Source of the DNA: an uncultured Lachnospiraceae bacterium
Lineage (GTDB): Bacteria; Bacillota; Clostridia; Lachnospirales; Lachnospiraceae
NCBI GenBank assembly: GCA_948794795.1
Contig: CAQGLR010000022.1
Coordinates: 1-57,558 of the forward strand
Reading direction: 5' to 3'
Length of the DNA stretch: 57,558 nucleotides
The notes below the pieces were generated by a model. It was not told the DNA's origin and ran no database searches. It saw only the letters and a program-made list of their open reading frames with translations. A program made the translations under genes and the position numbers. This document shows positions 1 through 8,491 of the stretch, one piece after another; within the stretch, counting starts at the first letter, position 1; each line of letters begins with the position of its first letter.

Positions 1-265
1 TTTGAGTTTCCACATTTTTTTAATACACAGGTATTTTGCCTCTGGCAATTCCAAAATTTTACTACCGGCAGCACGCTCCCGCTTGGATGGGATGCGCAGT
101 GGTGCATAAAGCCCCAAATGCTTAATAGAAACAAATGTTTCTATTAAGCATTGAAAACGTGGCTTAAGCACCAGCGCCCCCATAACAGCTGCCTTATAGT
201 AAAACATTTGGAATTTGCCAGAGTAATATAGTCTTTGTATAATTTAAAAAATGGGGAAACTTAAA
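1..265. repeat. Long imperfect palindromic repeat element, copy 1
   Basis: The two ends are inverted repeats: a TTTGAGTTTCC start pairs with GGAAACTTAAA at the right end, each next to a run of T or A. Inside, TCTGGCAATTCC pairs with GGAATTTGCCAGA, and a GGTGCATAAAGCC block pairs with GGCTTAAGCACC. The whole element can fold into one long branched hairpin. A related element lies at 33487-33714 with the same block order, a reverse-oriented half copy at 17662-17750 and a degenerate right half near 42468-42575. The centre of this copy carries an extra perfect hairpin at 117-152. It has no coding potential. It may be a MITE-like element or a structured RNA; the left edge may continue outside the window. 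Confidence 0.75.
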
Positions 266-281
266 GGTAACATAAACGTTG

Positions 282-1049
282 TTATATTTCTAATTTTTTC
301 CAGGAAATATCAAGGTTATCTGGTTTAATCCCATCTGTAAATTCCCGAAATAGTAAACATACCTGGTTTTGAGAAAGGATTTGGGATAAAGGGACTTTAA
401 TATTAAAATTGTTAATTGTAACAACTGTATCTGCATCAGAGATTCCACTTTTTAAATCTGCACGTAAATGCTGGTATTCTATGGCATTTATATATTTGCG
501 TGTTTCAACAATAAATGTATTATTATATCCACCAGCTTGTATATAATTTCCATAACGTCCAGTCAGGCATATGCTGCTTTGGCCAGGAGTTTTCATTTGC
601 ATAAGGAATTTCCGGACTTCTTCATAGTTATACACAAACTGTCTTTTATTATTTATCCAGCTGGCTTCAAGAACCATTGGCCATTTATCCCCAGGGAGTG
701 TAATTGGAAATGTGAGGTCAAAAGACTGGCTAGTATCCCAGAAACCTAAATTATCTGCCTTTGCCTGGCGTTTTACAATATCATGTGCTTTTTTGGCAAC
801 AGAATATCCAAAACACATATAAATAAAATCTTCATATATTGAATAATTACATGCATATTCTGTTTTATCTTCTGGATAGTCATTTATTGATGGAAAGACC
901 TTTTTTATGTTTTCTAAAAACGTATTAAATATATGTGGCGTATTATCCTTAGGCATGTCATTTTCAATATGTTCATAAAAATATTGTTTTAATTGCCCAA
1001 GTTCATTAGGAACTTTTGAGCAATTAAATACCATTAAATCATAACTCAT
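282..1049 (-). CDS. Hypothetical protein beginning MSYDLMVF
   Basis: This is a 255-residue soluble protein with no membrane segment or signal peptide. The start is set at the ATG giving MSYDLMVF because GGAG lies about 8 bases upstream; an in-frame ATG six codons earlier has no ribosome binding site. It is rich in aromatic residues and has no catalytic motif that I recognise. Proteins opening with MSYDL-VF are common uncharacterised proteins in Firmicutes and other bacteria, some found beside polymorphic toxin genes, so an immunity-like role is conceivable, but no toxin gene is adjacent here. Its 3' end abuts the palindromic repeat at 1-265. It lies in the same direction as the downstream-numbered XRE gene, with hairpins in between. 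Confidence 0.7.
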   Translation of the reverse strand: MSYDLMVFNCSKVPNELGQLKQYFYEHIENDMPKDNTPHIFNTFLENIKKVFPSINDYPEDKTEYACNYSIYEDFIYMCFGYSVAKKAHDIVKRQAKADNLGFWDTSQSFDLTFPITLPGDKWPMVLEASWINNKRQFVYNYEEVRKFLMQMKTPGQSSICLTGRYGNYIQAGGYNNTFIVETRKYINAIEYQHLRADLKSGISDADTVVTINNFNIKVPLSQILSQNQVCLLFREFTDGIKPDNLDISWKKLEI

Positions 1050-1124
1050 AAATATTCTCCAATCCAAAAAATTGAAAAAACTAGAAAGAGTGACAGTATA
1101 TGTCTATATGGACTGTTATTATTA

Positions 1125-1216
1125 CCATAACTGGTATGCCAGCTTGCAATAAATGGGAGATTACTGGTTCTGGCATAACCAGCTATGGAAGAACTGCAGA
1201 AATAATTACTGCAGTT
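1125..1216. other. Pair of hairpins between the XRE gene and the MSYDL gene
   Basis: A large imperfect stem is formed by CCATAACTGGTATGCCAG (1125-1142) and CTGGCATAACCAGCTATGG (1170-1188), differing by one bulge and one mismatch. Next to it AACTGCAG and CTGCAGTT (1192-1216) form a perfect 8-bp stem with a 9-base loop. On the minus strand these follow the XRE gene stop and precede the MSYDL gene. There is no T-run, so they are not a classical terminator; mRNA processing or a repeat remnant are alternatives. Confidence 0.55.
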
Positions 1217-1227
1217 ATATTGAAATA

Positions 1228-1548
1228 TTATAAAGCCTTTATAATACGAAGAACCCGTTCTTTCATCTCTATGTCAAAACCTGCTATAGCATTTGATATT
1301 TCATTATCTAGTGCCAGTGACTGGTTATTGTACTGGTCTAATAAAAGGGAATCAATGCTTGTATTAAGTGAATTAGCAATAGCAAGTAAAGTATTAAGGC
1401 TGGCTTTTGTATAATTATTTTCAATATTGCTGATATGTGATGGATTGCAGCCTACCATTTCTGCAAGTTCTTCTTGGGTAAGTTTATTTGACCGGCGTTT
1501 CGTTTTAATGTTCAGTCCAAGCACAGCATAATCAATTTCCTGTTGCAA
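1228..1548 (-). CDS. XRE-family helix-turn-helix transcriptional regulator
   Basis: This 106-residue protein has a Cro/CI-type HTH domain at about residues 8-68: KLTQEELAEMVG forms helices 1-2, and NPSHISNIENNYTKAS forms the recognition helix region. The C-terminal 35 residues are a short acidic helix that probably dimerises. The start codon is TTG, supported by AAAGGAGG seven bases upstream; there is no ATG near it. The AT-rich upstream region contains overlapping ATATTAAT repeats that could be its own operator, which is inference. Its neighbours are a hypothetical gene on the same strand and a 328-bp stretch without genes. Targets are unknown. Confidence 0.88.
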   Translation of the reverse strand: MQQEIDYAVLGLNIKTKRRSNKLTQEELAEMVGCNPSHISNIENNYTKASLNTLLAIANSLNTSIDSLLLDQYNNQSLALDNEISNAIAGFDIEMKERVLRIIKAL

Positions 1549-1754
1549 TTATTAACCTCCTTTACATTAAATAAATATTAATATTAAAATTTTATTATAA
1601 TATTAATTAATATATGACATAATAATCTGGATAAGTATAAACAATGCAAATAGAAATGTTTTGAAATAAAATTATAAAATTTATATGTAAGGAAATTGAT
1701 ACACGCCTTTAATTAACACCTGTAAAAATACCAGTTAAATAACATTAATATAAA

Positions 1755-1807
1755 TGGTGGTGGAAGGGAGATTCCATATATATGGCAATTTTAAAATCCC
1801 ACCACCA
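1755..1807. other. Hairpin in the gene-free stretch 1549-1876
   Basis: TGGTGGTGG (1755-1763) pairs perfectly with CCACCACCA (1799-1807), and the loop holds a smaller palindrome CCATATATATGG. It lies downstream of the minus-strand 400-residue gene and might act as its terminator, though the following T-run is weak (TTTATATT). The rest of 1549-1876 is AT-rich and shows no gene. Confidence 0.5.
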
Positions 1808-1876
1808 GAAGCCATGTTACAAATAAAGTTTTATGGTGCGGCATAAATAAGATGTAATATTTTATAAGAATTTACA

Positions 1877-3079
1877 TCAGGAGGATATAGCTATATTAAT
1901 TGCTTCCCTTAAAGTGCCTAGAGGGTCATCATGTGTTGAAACCCATAAGAAAAGCCAGTCATAAGGGTTTTTACAAAAAAGTTCTTCATAACCGCTTGAT
2001 ACCAGTATATGGTTTGTTTCTTCACGGTAAATATCAAAAATATTAAAAAGTTTATCTTCATTTTTAACAGGGTCTAACAGCTGTGTTACCCAGAAATCAT
2101 AAAATTTAAGAAGAATAAGGCATTTTCTGATAGAATCATAAGATGCCTGTCCTGTGGCCTGGCTTATAATATCTGAAAAAGTCTTTTTACTTGGGAAATT
2201 TTTTCTTACAATATCAGGAATATCTGTGTCTTTACTGATACCAGAATTTGTAGTAATCATCTGGTCAAGCATAAAGTCTGTTGATGTTATATCCCTTCCT
2301 GTAATGCAAGCAGCACGTCCATTTTCCAGTGAATAAAGGTATTCTTGTATAACCAGGCCACAATTTCTAGTGTCTGGTCTCTGGTTATTTTTAAATGCTT
2401 CAATAATATCTTTATCCTTTTTCTTACCCTTGATTTTATTATACAATGTATTAATATAGTCTAAAGCAGTTACATTATACTGTGTAAAAATACTTTTATT
2501 TTCCTTAAAGAAAAATAATAATTCATCATCTGAGGAATAGTGGTCAATTCTGTTTATTATTTCTTTTGTATAAACATTTGATGGTTTATTTTCATATACA
2601 GGAAAAGTATTAATAGTATTAACCAGCTGTTTTGCATGGCTATATGTAAGATTTCTTTTAAAACAGTAATAATATACTGCTTCTTCAATAGTATGGCAGT
2701 TAAAACTTTTGTCAAAATAAACACATCTAAAGACTGTTTTTATATCTTCAAAAGAAACTGAAAGTGCGAAACATATCTGGAATATAACGTTCCTGCTTCC
2801 AGATAAAGGACGCCGTTTATTATCAAACCAGTCTTTAACTGTGCTTTTGGTTATTGATATACCAATAGACTGTAATTTAGATATAATAAAATTTGTTTTA
2901 GAAACAGTATCTTCCAGCTGTCCATCATAACCATATTTTGTTATAAGTTCCGTAAGCCCTTCAGAAAAAGAAGAGAAATTGGAAGTATCTTTTAAGTATT
3001 CATAGCCTTCTTTTATATCAGAAATCCAGATGCTTTGTTCATTATCACTTTCATTATTACCGTTAAAGATGCTTGACAT
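1877..3079 (-). CDS. Putative HTH-containing regulator, divergent from the kinase-NTPase gene
   Basis: This 400-residue protein is not recognised with certainty. Residues about 65-115 (ITKSTVKDWFDNKRRPL, then a helical segment with ICFALSVSF) have the look of an XRE/HTH-like unit, and the remainder is predicted helical with the ending NPYDWLFLWVSTHDDPL. No membrane segment or enzyme motif is visible. The start ATG has AAGGAGG eight bases upstream. It is transcribed away from the kinase/NB-ARC/TPR gene, with a 133-bp AT-rich shared upstream region, an arrangement typical of a local regulator. I infer that it controls, or works with, that protein. Confidence is high that it is a gene and low on function. 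Confidence 0.75.
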   Translation of the reverse strand: MSSIFNGNNESDNEQSIWISDIKEGYEYLKDTSNFSSFSEGLTELITKYGYDGQLEDTVSKTNFIISKLQSIGISITKSTVKDWFDNKRRPLSGSRNVIFQICFALSVSFEDIKTVFRCVYFDKSFNCHTIEEAVYYYCFKRNLTYSHAKQLVNTINTFPVYENKPSNVYTKEIINRIDHYSSDDELLFFFKENKSIFTQYNVTALDYINTLYNKIKGKKKDKDIIEAFKNNQRPDTRNCGLVIQEYLYSLENGRAACITGRDITSTDFMLDQMITTNSGISKDTDIPDIVRKNFPSKKTFSDIISQATGQASYDSIRKCLILLKFYDFWVTQLLDPVKNEDKLFNIFDIYREETNHILVSSGYEELFCKNPYDWLFLWVSTHDDPLGTLREAINIAISS

Positions 3080-3212
3080 ATTATGTCCTCCTTATAATAT
3101 ATAATGTAATTAATACCTTATTTTTGCAGATGAAGGAATAATTATACATATGGTATATTATACTACAGAATTAATAAAAATAATATAATTTTAAGAAAGT
3201 TTGGAGGTAAAT

Positions 3213-6200
3213 ATGCTAGACAACAGAAAAGCAATTACAAGTGGATATAAGCTGGTTCTTGGTAATAACAGCCAATATACAATAACTGAAGAACTGGGAA
3301 GGGGAGCAGGATGTATAGTCTATAATGCAATGTATCCTGATTCTGCAGGATTACGCCATATTGTAAGGATTAAAGAATGTTATCCATATAATATGGAAAT
3401 ATCGCGGCTTGGAGATGGTACACTAAAAGCAGCAGAGCCATATAAAACAGCATTTGCAGATGCAAAAATAAAATTCAGGGATGCATATAGTAAAAATGTT
3501 GCACTAAAAAATACATTAGGATTAATTAATTCAACAGTTGATGTAATGGATATTTATGAATATGGCAATACATTATATTCAGTTATGGGATGTATAGAAG
3601 GTGAAGACTACCGCAGGGATTTAGATGAAGATATACAGTCACTATTTATAAGGCTTCTGGCTTTAGCCAGGATTATTAAGAAGTACCATGACAATGGGGT
3701 GTTGTATTTAGATATTAAGCCAGAAAATATTATGGTAATTCCCGAAACAAAAGAACATATGGTTCTTTTTGACTTTGATTCTATTTTATTTAAAGAAAGC
3801 TTAAGAAATAATAAAGAAACCAGGATTTCATTTTCAGATGGATATGCAGCACCAGAACTGGTACAGGGAAAAATAAATAAAATATGTGAAGCAACTGATA
3901 TATATTCTATAGGGGCAATAGCATTTTATAAATTATTTGGCAGGACACCTGGACCAATGGAAGGAGCAATAAACTTCAAATATGATTTTAATACAATGCT
4001 GCAAAGAGATGAACGTTACCAGCCAGAATTTTTCAGGCTTTTAGACAAGTTCCTTCATAAGACAGTTGCTTCCTCTGTGGCATACAGATACCAGAAAATT
4101 GATGAAGTGGTTACTGTATTGGAAGAATTGATAAAAGTTTCAGATATTAGCAGTACATTTTTATTTCATAATTTTTCTTATGACTCATCATACTTTGTTG
4201 GAAGGGGAAATGAAATTAACAGTATTAACAGAGTATTTGAATCAGGACAAAAAGTTTTATTTTTATCAGGTATTGGTGGTATAGGAAAGACAGAGCTTGC
4301 GAAAAGATACGCATATGAAAATGCCAGCAGATATAAAAAAATAGTATTTGTACCATTTGCAGGTTCAATAATGGAAACAGTCTGTGGAAATGATTTACAT
4401 ATAAATAAAATTAGCCAGGGAGAAGATGAAAAAGATACAGACTATTATAAAAGAAAGCTTGGCATATTAAAAAAGTCTGTTTCAATGGATGATTTAATAA
4501 TATTGGATAACTTTGATATAGAAAGCGATGAAAACCTGGAAGAATTATTAGAATGCCAGTGCAGGTTCCTGGTTACATCAAGGGAAGATTTCAGGGATTA
4601 TGGATATGAACAGATTGATGTAGGGAGAATAGAAGATGTTAATGAAATTTTAAGATTGTTCAGGGCATATAATAAACGTGAATACAGCCAGGAAGAAATG
4701 GAACAGATAAAAGATATAATTGAGATTATAGACAGGCATACAATGACAGCAGGGCTTATAGCAAAATATTTGCGTACAACAGACGAAAGTCCTGGAGAAT
4801 TTTTAGAAAGCCTTATGAAGAAGGAGGGTATAGCCAATACAAAGGATATAAATATAAGACATAAAAAAGACAGAAGACTGCGGATAGAAAGTATAAATAA
4901 GCATTTACTTGTATTGTTTAATTTATCAGGATTTTCAGAACCAGGATGTGAATTAATAAGAAGCTTGTCACTTCTAGGATATGTGCGTATTTCCAAAAAG
5001 AAATTCCTGGAATACTGTCCTGTAAGTAATTGTATAAATGAACTGGACAACCTTATCCATAAAGGCTGGATTGAATATAATGAGGTAACAGGAAAGATAT
5101 CATTACACCAGATTATACTTGACCTTGTATATAATAACCTGGCTCCAGATGCTGGAAACTGCCCTCTTGTAACAGCCTCAATGACAGATTATATTTTACA
5201 AGAAATGGCAAATTATTCTGAAAGATATATAAGAAATAAATTACTTGGTTATTTTATGCAGAGGATAAGAGGGAACAATATAGAATATGCAAAACTTTGT
5301 ATTTATTATTGTGAAAATATTAAAAAAGAAGAAGAATACCTGGATGCCGCCGAAGAAATATGTTTATTACATAACAATAGTATATGTTATAAATTCCTTC
5401 AGAAGATATATCATATAAAAACAAAAATGATTGTTTCATATGATAATATTTTATGGGATAATTTCTGGAATAATGTTATGGATAATGATTTTGATGAATA
5501 TAGTCTTTGCAAACAGATGTATATTAAAGTATCAGAATACTCTGGAAAAGCTGTATATTATGCAGAAAAATATAATAGCAGTGCAGATTATATGGGGGAA
5601 TTTTGTGTTACACTGGCAGAAGACATTAATTCTGAATCAAATGATAATGTTTGTATGCTTGTATTGAGTGAAGATAATAAATATTTAAATAAACTATTTG
5701 ATTTAATTGTTTCATTATATGGACAAGCAGAAAACTATATATTAGAATCTGATTTAAATAATAAGGATAAGGAGAAATTATTCAGAAGGATACAGAAATT
5801 TTATGTAAAAGATGTTTTGTCCACGTCATATATATATGAAAAATATATAGATACAAAAAAAACATTTTATTACCAGGAAATTATTGAATCATTAAAAGAT
5901 AGTAATAATAAATTTGTATATGATGATGTTGGATATGTATATCTTGCAAAGGCAGAAGAGGAAAAAGGAAATCACAAGAAGGCTATAGAACTTTATTATA
6001 AGGCTTATGAGAGGTCTGAAGGGTCATATGACGAAATACTTAAGGCAATTTCTGATATATATTTAAAAACAGAAGATATAAATAATGCTATTGGGTGTTT
6101 AGGGAAAATATTAGACATTAATAAAGAAAAAATAGTTACAGGGGATAATCATAATGTGTATTACAGCAATATTTGTTATGATTTAATTAACTTGCTTATT

Positions 6201-7514
6201 GAAAATAATGAAATTACCAAAGCAAAAGAATACATAGAAGAATTAATTTATTATAATATAGAAGATATTGAAGATGAAGCATATTCATATAATATCCAGT
6301 GGATTTTACTGGCAAATTATAAATTGTATTTGATAGAAACTTCTATAGATGAAAAAGAGAAATGCTGGAAAAACTGTCTGTATTATTTTTCAATGTTTAA
6401 TAAAGAAGAAAAATATCCAGAAAATATTAAAGAATTTTTAGTAGAACTTGCAGACCAACAGGAAGAAGATAAAGATAAGATAGAAACTGCTTTTAAATAT
6501 TTAGATAGTACAAATACATTGGATAGCACAGATGTATCTGTATATTTCCTTGAATACATAATTAAAATTTGCGGAACATCTCCAGATAATATTTATTACT
6601 ATATAAAAGCACTTATATATTATAGCAGATGCTTATTTGATCCATATACAAAACCAAAAGAAGCACTGGACTTTTGCCTAAAAGCTAAAGCAATATATGA
6701 AGAAAATAATATAGATAATGAATATTTATATAATATAATATACAGAGCCCTTGAAGAATGTTATTCAGACAGCAACGGCAGCTATGAGGAAATAGCTGTC
6801 CAAGGAAATGAATGTAATTATTATTTAATTGCAGAAAAAGAATCTAAAGAAATCCCTGTTGAAAAACAGATTGACATATGGAAAGATGCTGCTATTGGAT
6901 ATAACTATCTTGATAATTATATTATGGAAGAAAAGTGCTATATAAAAATTTTTGAAATATTTATGCCTGTATTTGGTAAATATAATTTCACAAGTTTTAG
7001 TAATTACGATAGTATTAAACAAGACCAGATAAATTGTTATATCAAACAAAGAAAATACAAGGAAACCAGAAATTTAGTAATGGATTATTACAATACTACT
7101 GTTATTTATTTTTTAGAACAGACTGATAAAGAAGACATATATGCGGATTTTTTCAATGATGACTTTTATTGGTATTTAGGCCAGTGTGCAGAATGTATGT
7201 ATGACAGCCAGTGGTACAGGGAATCTTTTGTCTTTTATATTTTGTCTATAATTACTCTTGTGGATTCTAACCAGGAAAAAAGCCTGTTTGATAATATAGA
7301 AAACTATATTTTGGGAAAATGGGATACTTTATTTAATATATTTTCAAACATTATTCATGGTGAAATTATAAATGAAGATATTGATATTATTACAAATATA
7401 TACGAAGATTTAGTGCCTCTATTTGAAAAAGATATAAGATTACAGGAATTTCATACAGAACTAAAATGGTTTATTTCAGTATACCAGGATAAGGATATAG
7501 AATTTAAAAGATAA
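3213..7514 (+). CDS. Protein kinase-like / NB-ARC (STAND) NTPase / TPR fusion protein
   Basis: The 1433-residue cytosolic protein has three parts. Residues 20-310 form a Ser/Thr kinase fold: a glycine loop (ELGRGAGCIV), lysine in VRIKE (54), LDIKPEN (166-172) and APE (213-215). Two catalytic signatures are altered: HRD is YLD, and DFG is DFD. Residues 328-560 form a STAND NTPase with FVGR, Walker A GIGGIGKTE (353-361), Walker B LIILDNFD (428-435) and a TSRED sensor segment. From about 690 to the end it is helical and TPR-like (for example HKKAIELYYKAYERSEG). ATG at 3213 follows GGAGG; an upstream in-frame TTG overlaps that site. Such sensors are known among bacterial defence and signalling proteins; the specific role here is inference. 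Confidence 0.88.
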   Translation: MLDNRKAITSGYKLVLGNNSQYTITEELGRGAGCIVYNAMYPDSAGLRHIVRIKECYPYNMEISRLGDGTLKAAEPYKTAFADAKIKFRDAYSKNVALKNTLGLINSTVDVMDIYEYGNTLYSVMGCIEGEDYRRDLDEDIQSLFIRLLALARIIKKYHDNGVLYLDIKPENIMVIPETKEHMVLFDFDSILFKESLRNNKETRISFSDGYAAPELVQGKINKICEATDIYSIGAIAFYKLFGRTPGPMEGAINFKYDFNTMLQRDERYQPEFFRLLDKFLHKTVASSVAYRYQKIDEVVTVLEELIKVSDISSTFLFHNFSYDSSYFVGRGNEINSINRVFESGQKVLFLSGIGGIGKTELAKRYAYENASRYKKIVFVPFAGSIMETVCGNDLHINKISQGEDEKDTDYYKRKLGILKKSVSMDDLIILDNFDIESDENLEELLECQCRFLVTSREDFRDYGYEQIDVGRIEDVNEILRLFRAYNKREYSQEEMEQIKDIIEIIDRHTMTAGLIAKYLRTTDESPGEFLESLMKKEGIANTKDINIRHKKDRRLRIESINKHLLVLFNLSGFSEPGCELIRSLSLLGYVRISKKKFLEYCPVSNCINELDNLIHKGWIEYNEVTGKISLHQIILDLVYNNLAPDAGNCPLVTASMTDYILQEMANYSERYIRNKLLGYFMQRIRGNNIEYAKLCIYYCENIKKEEEYLDAAEEICLLHNNSICYKFLQKIYHIKTKMIVSYDNILWDNFWNNVMDNDFDEYSLCKQMYIKVSEYSGKAVYYAEKYNSSADYMGEFCVTLAEDINSESNDNVCMLVLSEDNKYLNKLFDLIVSLYGQAENYILESDLNNKDKEKLFRRIQKFYVKDVLSTSYIYEKYIDTKKTFYYQEIIESLKDSNNKFVYDDVGYVYLAKAEEEKGNHKKAIELYYKAYERSEGSYDEILKAISDIYLKTEDINNAIGCLGKILDINKEKIVTGDNHNVYYSNICYDLINLLIENNEITKAKEYIEELIYYNIEDIEDEAYSYNIQWILLANYKLYLIETSIDEKEKCWKNCLYYFSMFNKEEKYPENIKEFLVELADQQEEDKDKIETAFKYLDSTNTLDSTDVSVYFLEYIIKICGTSPDNIYYYIKALIYYSRCLFDPYTKPKEALDFCLKAKAIYEENNIDNEYLYNIIYRALEECYSDSNGSYEEIAVQGNECNYYLIAEKESKEIPVEKQIDIWKDAAIGYNYLDNYIMEEKCYIKIFEIFMPVFGKYNFTSFSNYDSIKQDQINCYIKQRKYKETRNLVMDYYNTTVIYFLEQTDKEDIYADFFNDDFYWYLGQCAECMYDSQWYRESFVFYILSIITLVDSNQEKSLFDNIENYILGKWDTLFNIFSNIIHGEIINEDIDIITNIYEDLVPLFEKDIRLQEFHTELKWFISVYQDKDIEFKR

Positions 7515-7767
7515 TTATAAAATAACATGTAATATTATCATTTTAGTTAATAAAACCATTTTTACAAATTGCTTTGGAAATTATGGTAGAATTTTACTAA
7601 TACCAAGGAAAACAGTATTTAGTTCCAGACGTGTAATTAAGTTTTTATGTAATGCTGTGGGGCTTATATAGAACATGGGTATTTAGATGAGTATACTCTG
7701 ATATTCCAATATGCCCCATAGTAACAGTAAAATATTGTGCCATAACAAAAAAAGGAGCAGTTTTAAA

Positions 7768-8067
7768 ATGAGAGTACAGACAAAAACCATGTATAACAGT
7801 ACAAGCAGTATATCCGAGGCAATAAAGAAGAATAAAGGTTTCCGTATATTAACTATTTATGATTGTCTGAAGAATGGGACAGGGGTAAATAAACTGGAGG
7901 TATCTGATGAATTTGGGGTGTCAAAAAGGACAATCCAGCGGGACATAGATGATATACGTGCATATTTGGCAGAACAAAGAATAACAGGTGCAGGCAGTTT
8001 TATAATTATTTTTGATAAGAAAAGCAACTGTTTTTATTTAGAAAAGGAAAAACTAATATTTGAGTAA
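7768..8067 (+). pseudogene. N-terminal HTH half of a WYL-type regulator (truncated)
   Basis: The 99-residue product contains a winged HTH: VNKLEVSDEFGVSKRTIQRDIDDIRAYL at about residues 40-68 is the typical DNA-binding start of DeoR/WYL regulators. A full WYL regulator is about 300 residues or more; this one stops just where the WYL domain should begin. ATG at 7768 has GGAG eleven bases upstream. A matching C-terminal WYL piece lies at 10436-10681 with the first island gene in between, so the two may be halves of one interrupted gene. It could still be a functional short HTH protein. The quoted helix continues without a break in the translation. Confidence 0.6.
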
Positions 8068-8211
8068 TAAAAATAAGCTTTCTTCTGCCTATACGGAAGG
8101 TTTTAAAAATATACCCCAAAATATTAGATTAGCCTGTTAGCTGTATTTTTTCATTGTAAATAAAAAATAAGCAGCTCTAAAATATATTGTCTAAGAAAAA
8201 TTAAAAATTTA

Positions 8212-8240
8212 TTGTAATATTAATTAATTCATGTTATAAT
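8212..8240 (+). promoter_or_regulatory. Strong sigma-A promoter ahead of the island
   Basis: TTGTAA (8212-8217) and TATAAT (8235-8240) are separated by exactly 17 bases, a near-consensus vegetative promoter. It points toward the island, 252 bases before its first start codon. An AAAGGAG motif at 8246-8252 has no suitable start codon after it. The rest of 8068-8491 holds only the hairpin described next and AT-rich DNA. Confidence 0.65.
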
Positions 8241-8288
8241 TGTGTAAAGGAGTGAAAAATACTTATATAGATATAATATATTATTACA

Positions 8289-8316
8289 GTCTGGTATTCC
8301 ATCCAGACAGTTTTTA
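8289..8316 (+). terminator. Terminator-like hairpin in the leader (possible attenuator)
   Basis: GTCTGG (8289-8294) pairs with CCAGAC (8303-8308) around an 8-base loop and is followed by AGTTTTTA. It lies between the strong promoter and the first island gene, so it could limit read-through into the island or be a weak terminator for the leader. The stem is short, which lowers confidence. Confidence 0.45.
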
Positions 8317-8491
8317 TAGTTTATTTTGTTATTATAAAAAAGATTTGATAAATAATTAAGATATAATTTGGTTAATATCACCAAAATATAGTAATATTTA
8401 CAAATGAATTTTCGTTTTAGCATATATTCACAATGTAAGTATGACTGCTATGAAAATATAGATAATGATAAAATTCAATGGAGGTATATTT

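Noticed and set aside
8229..8423. Minus-strand 64-codon frame in the island leader
   Set aside because: It overlaps the promoter and hairpin, lacks a ribosome binding site and is made of AT-rich filler codons.
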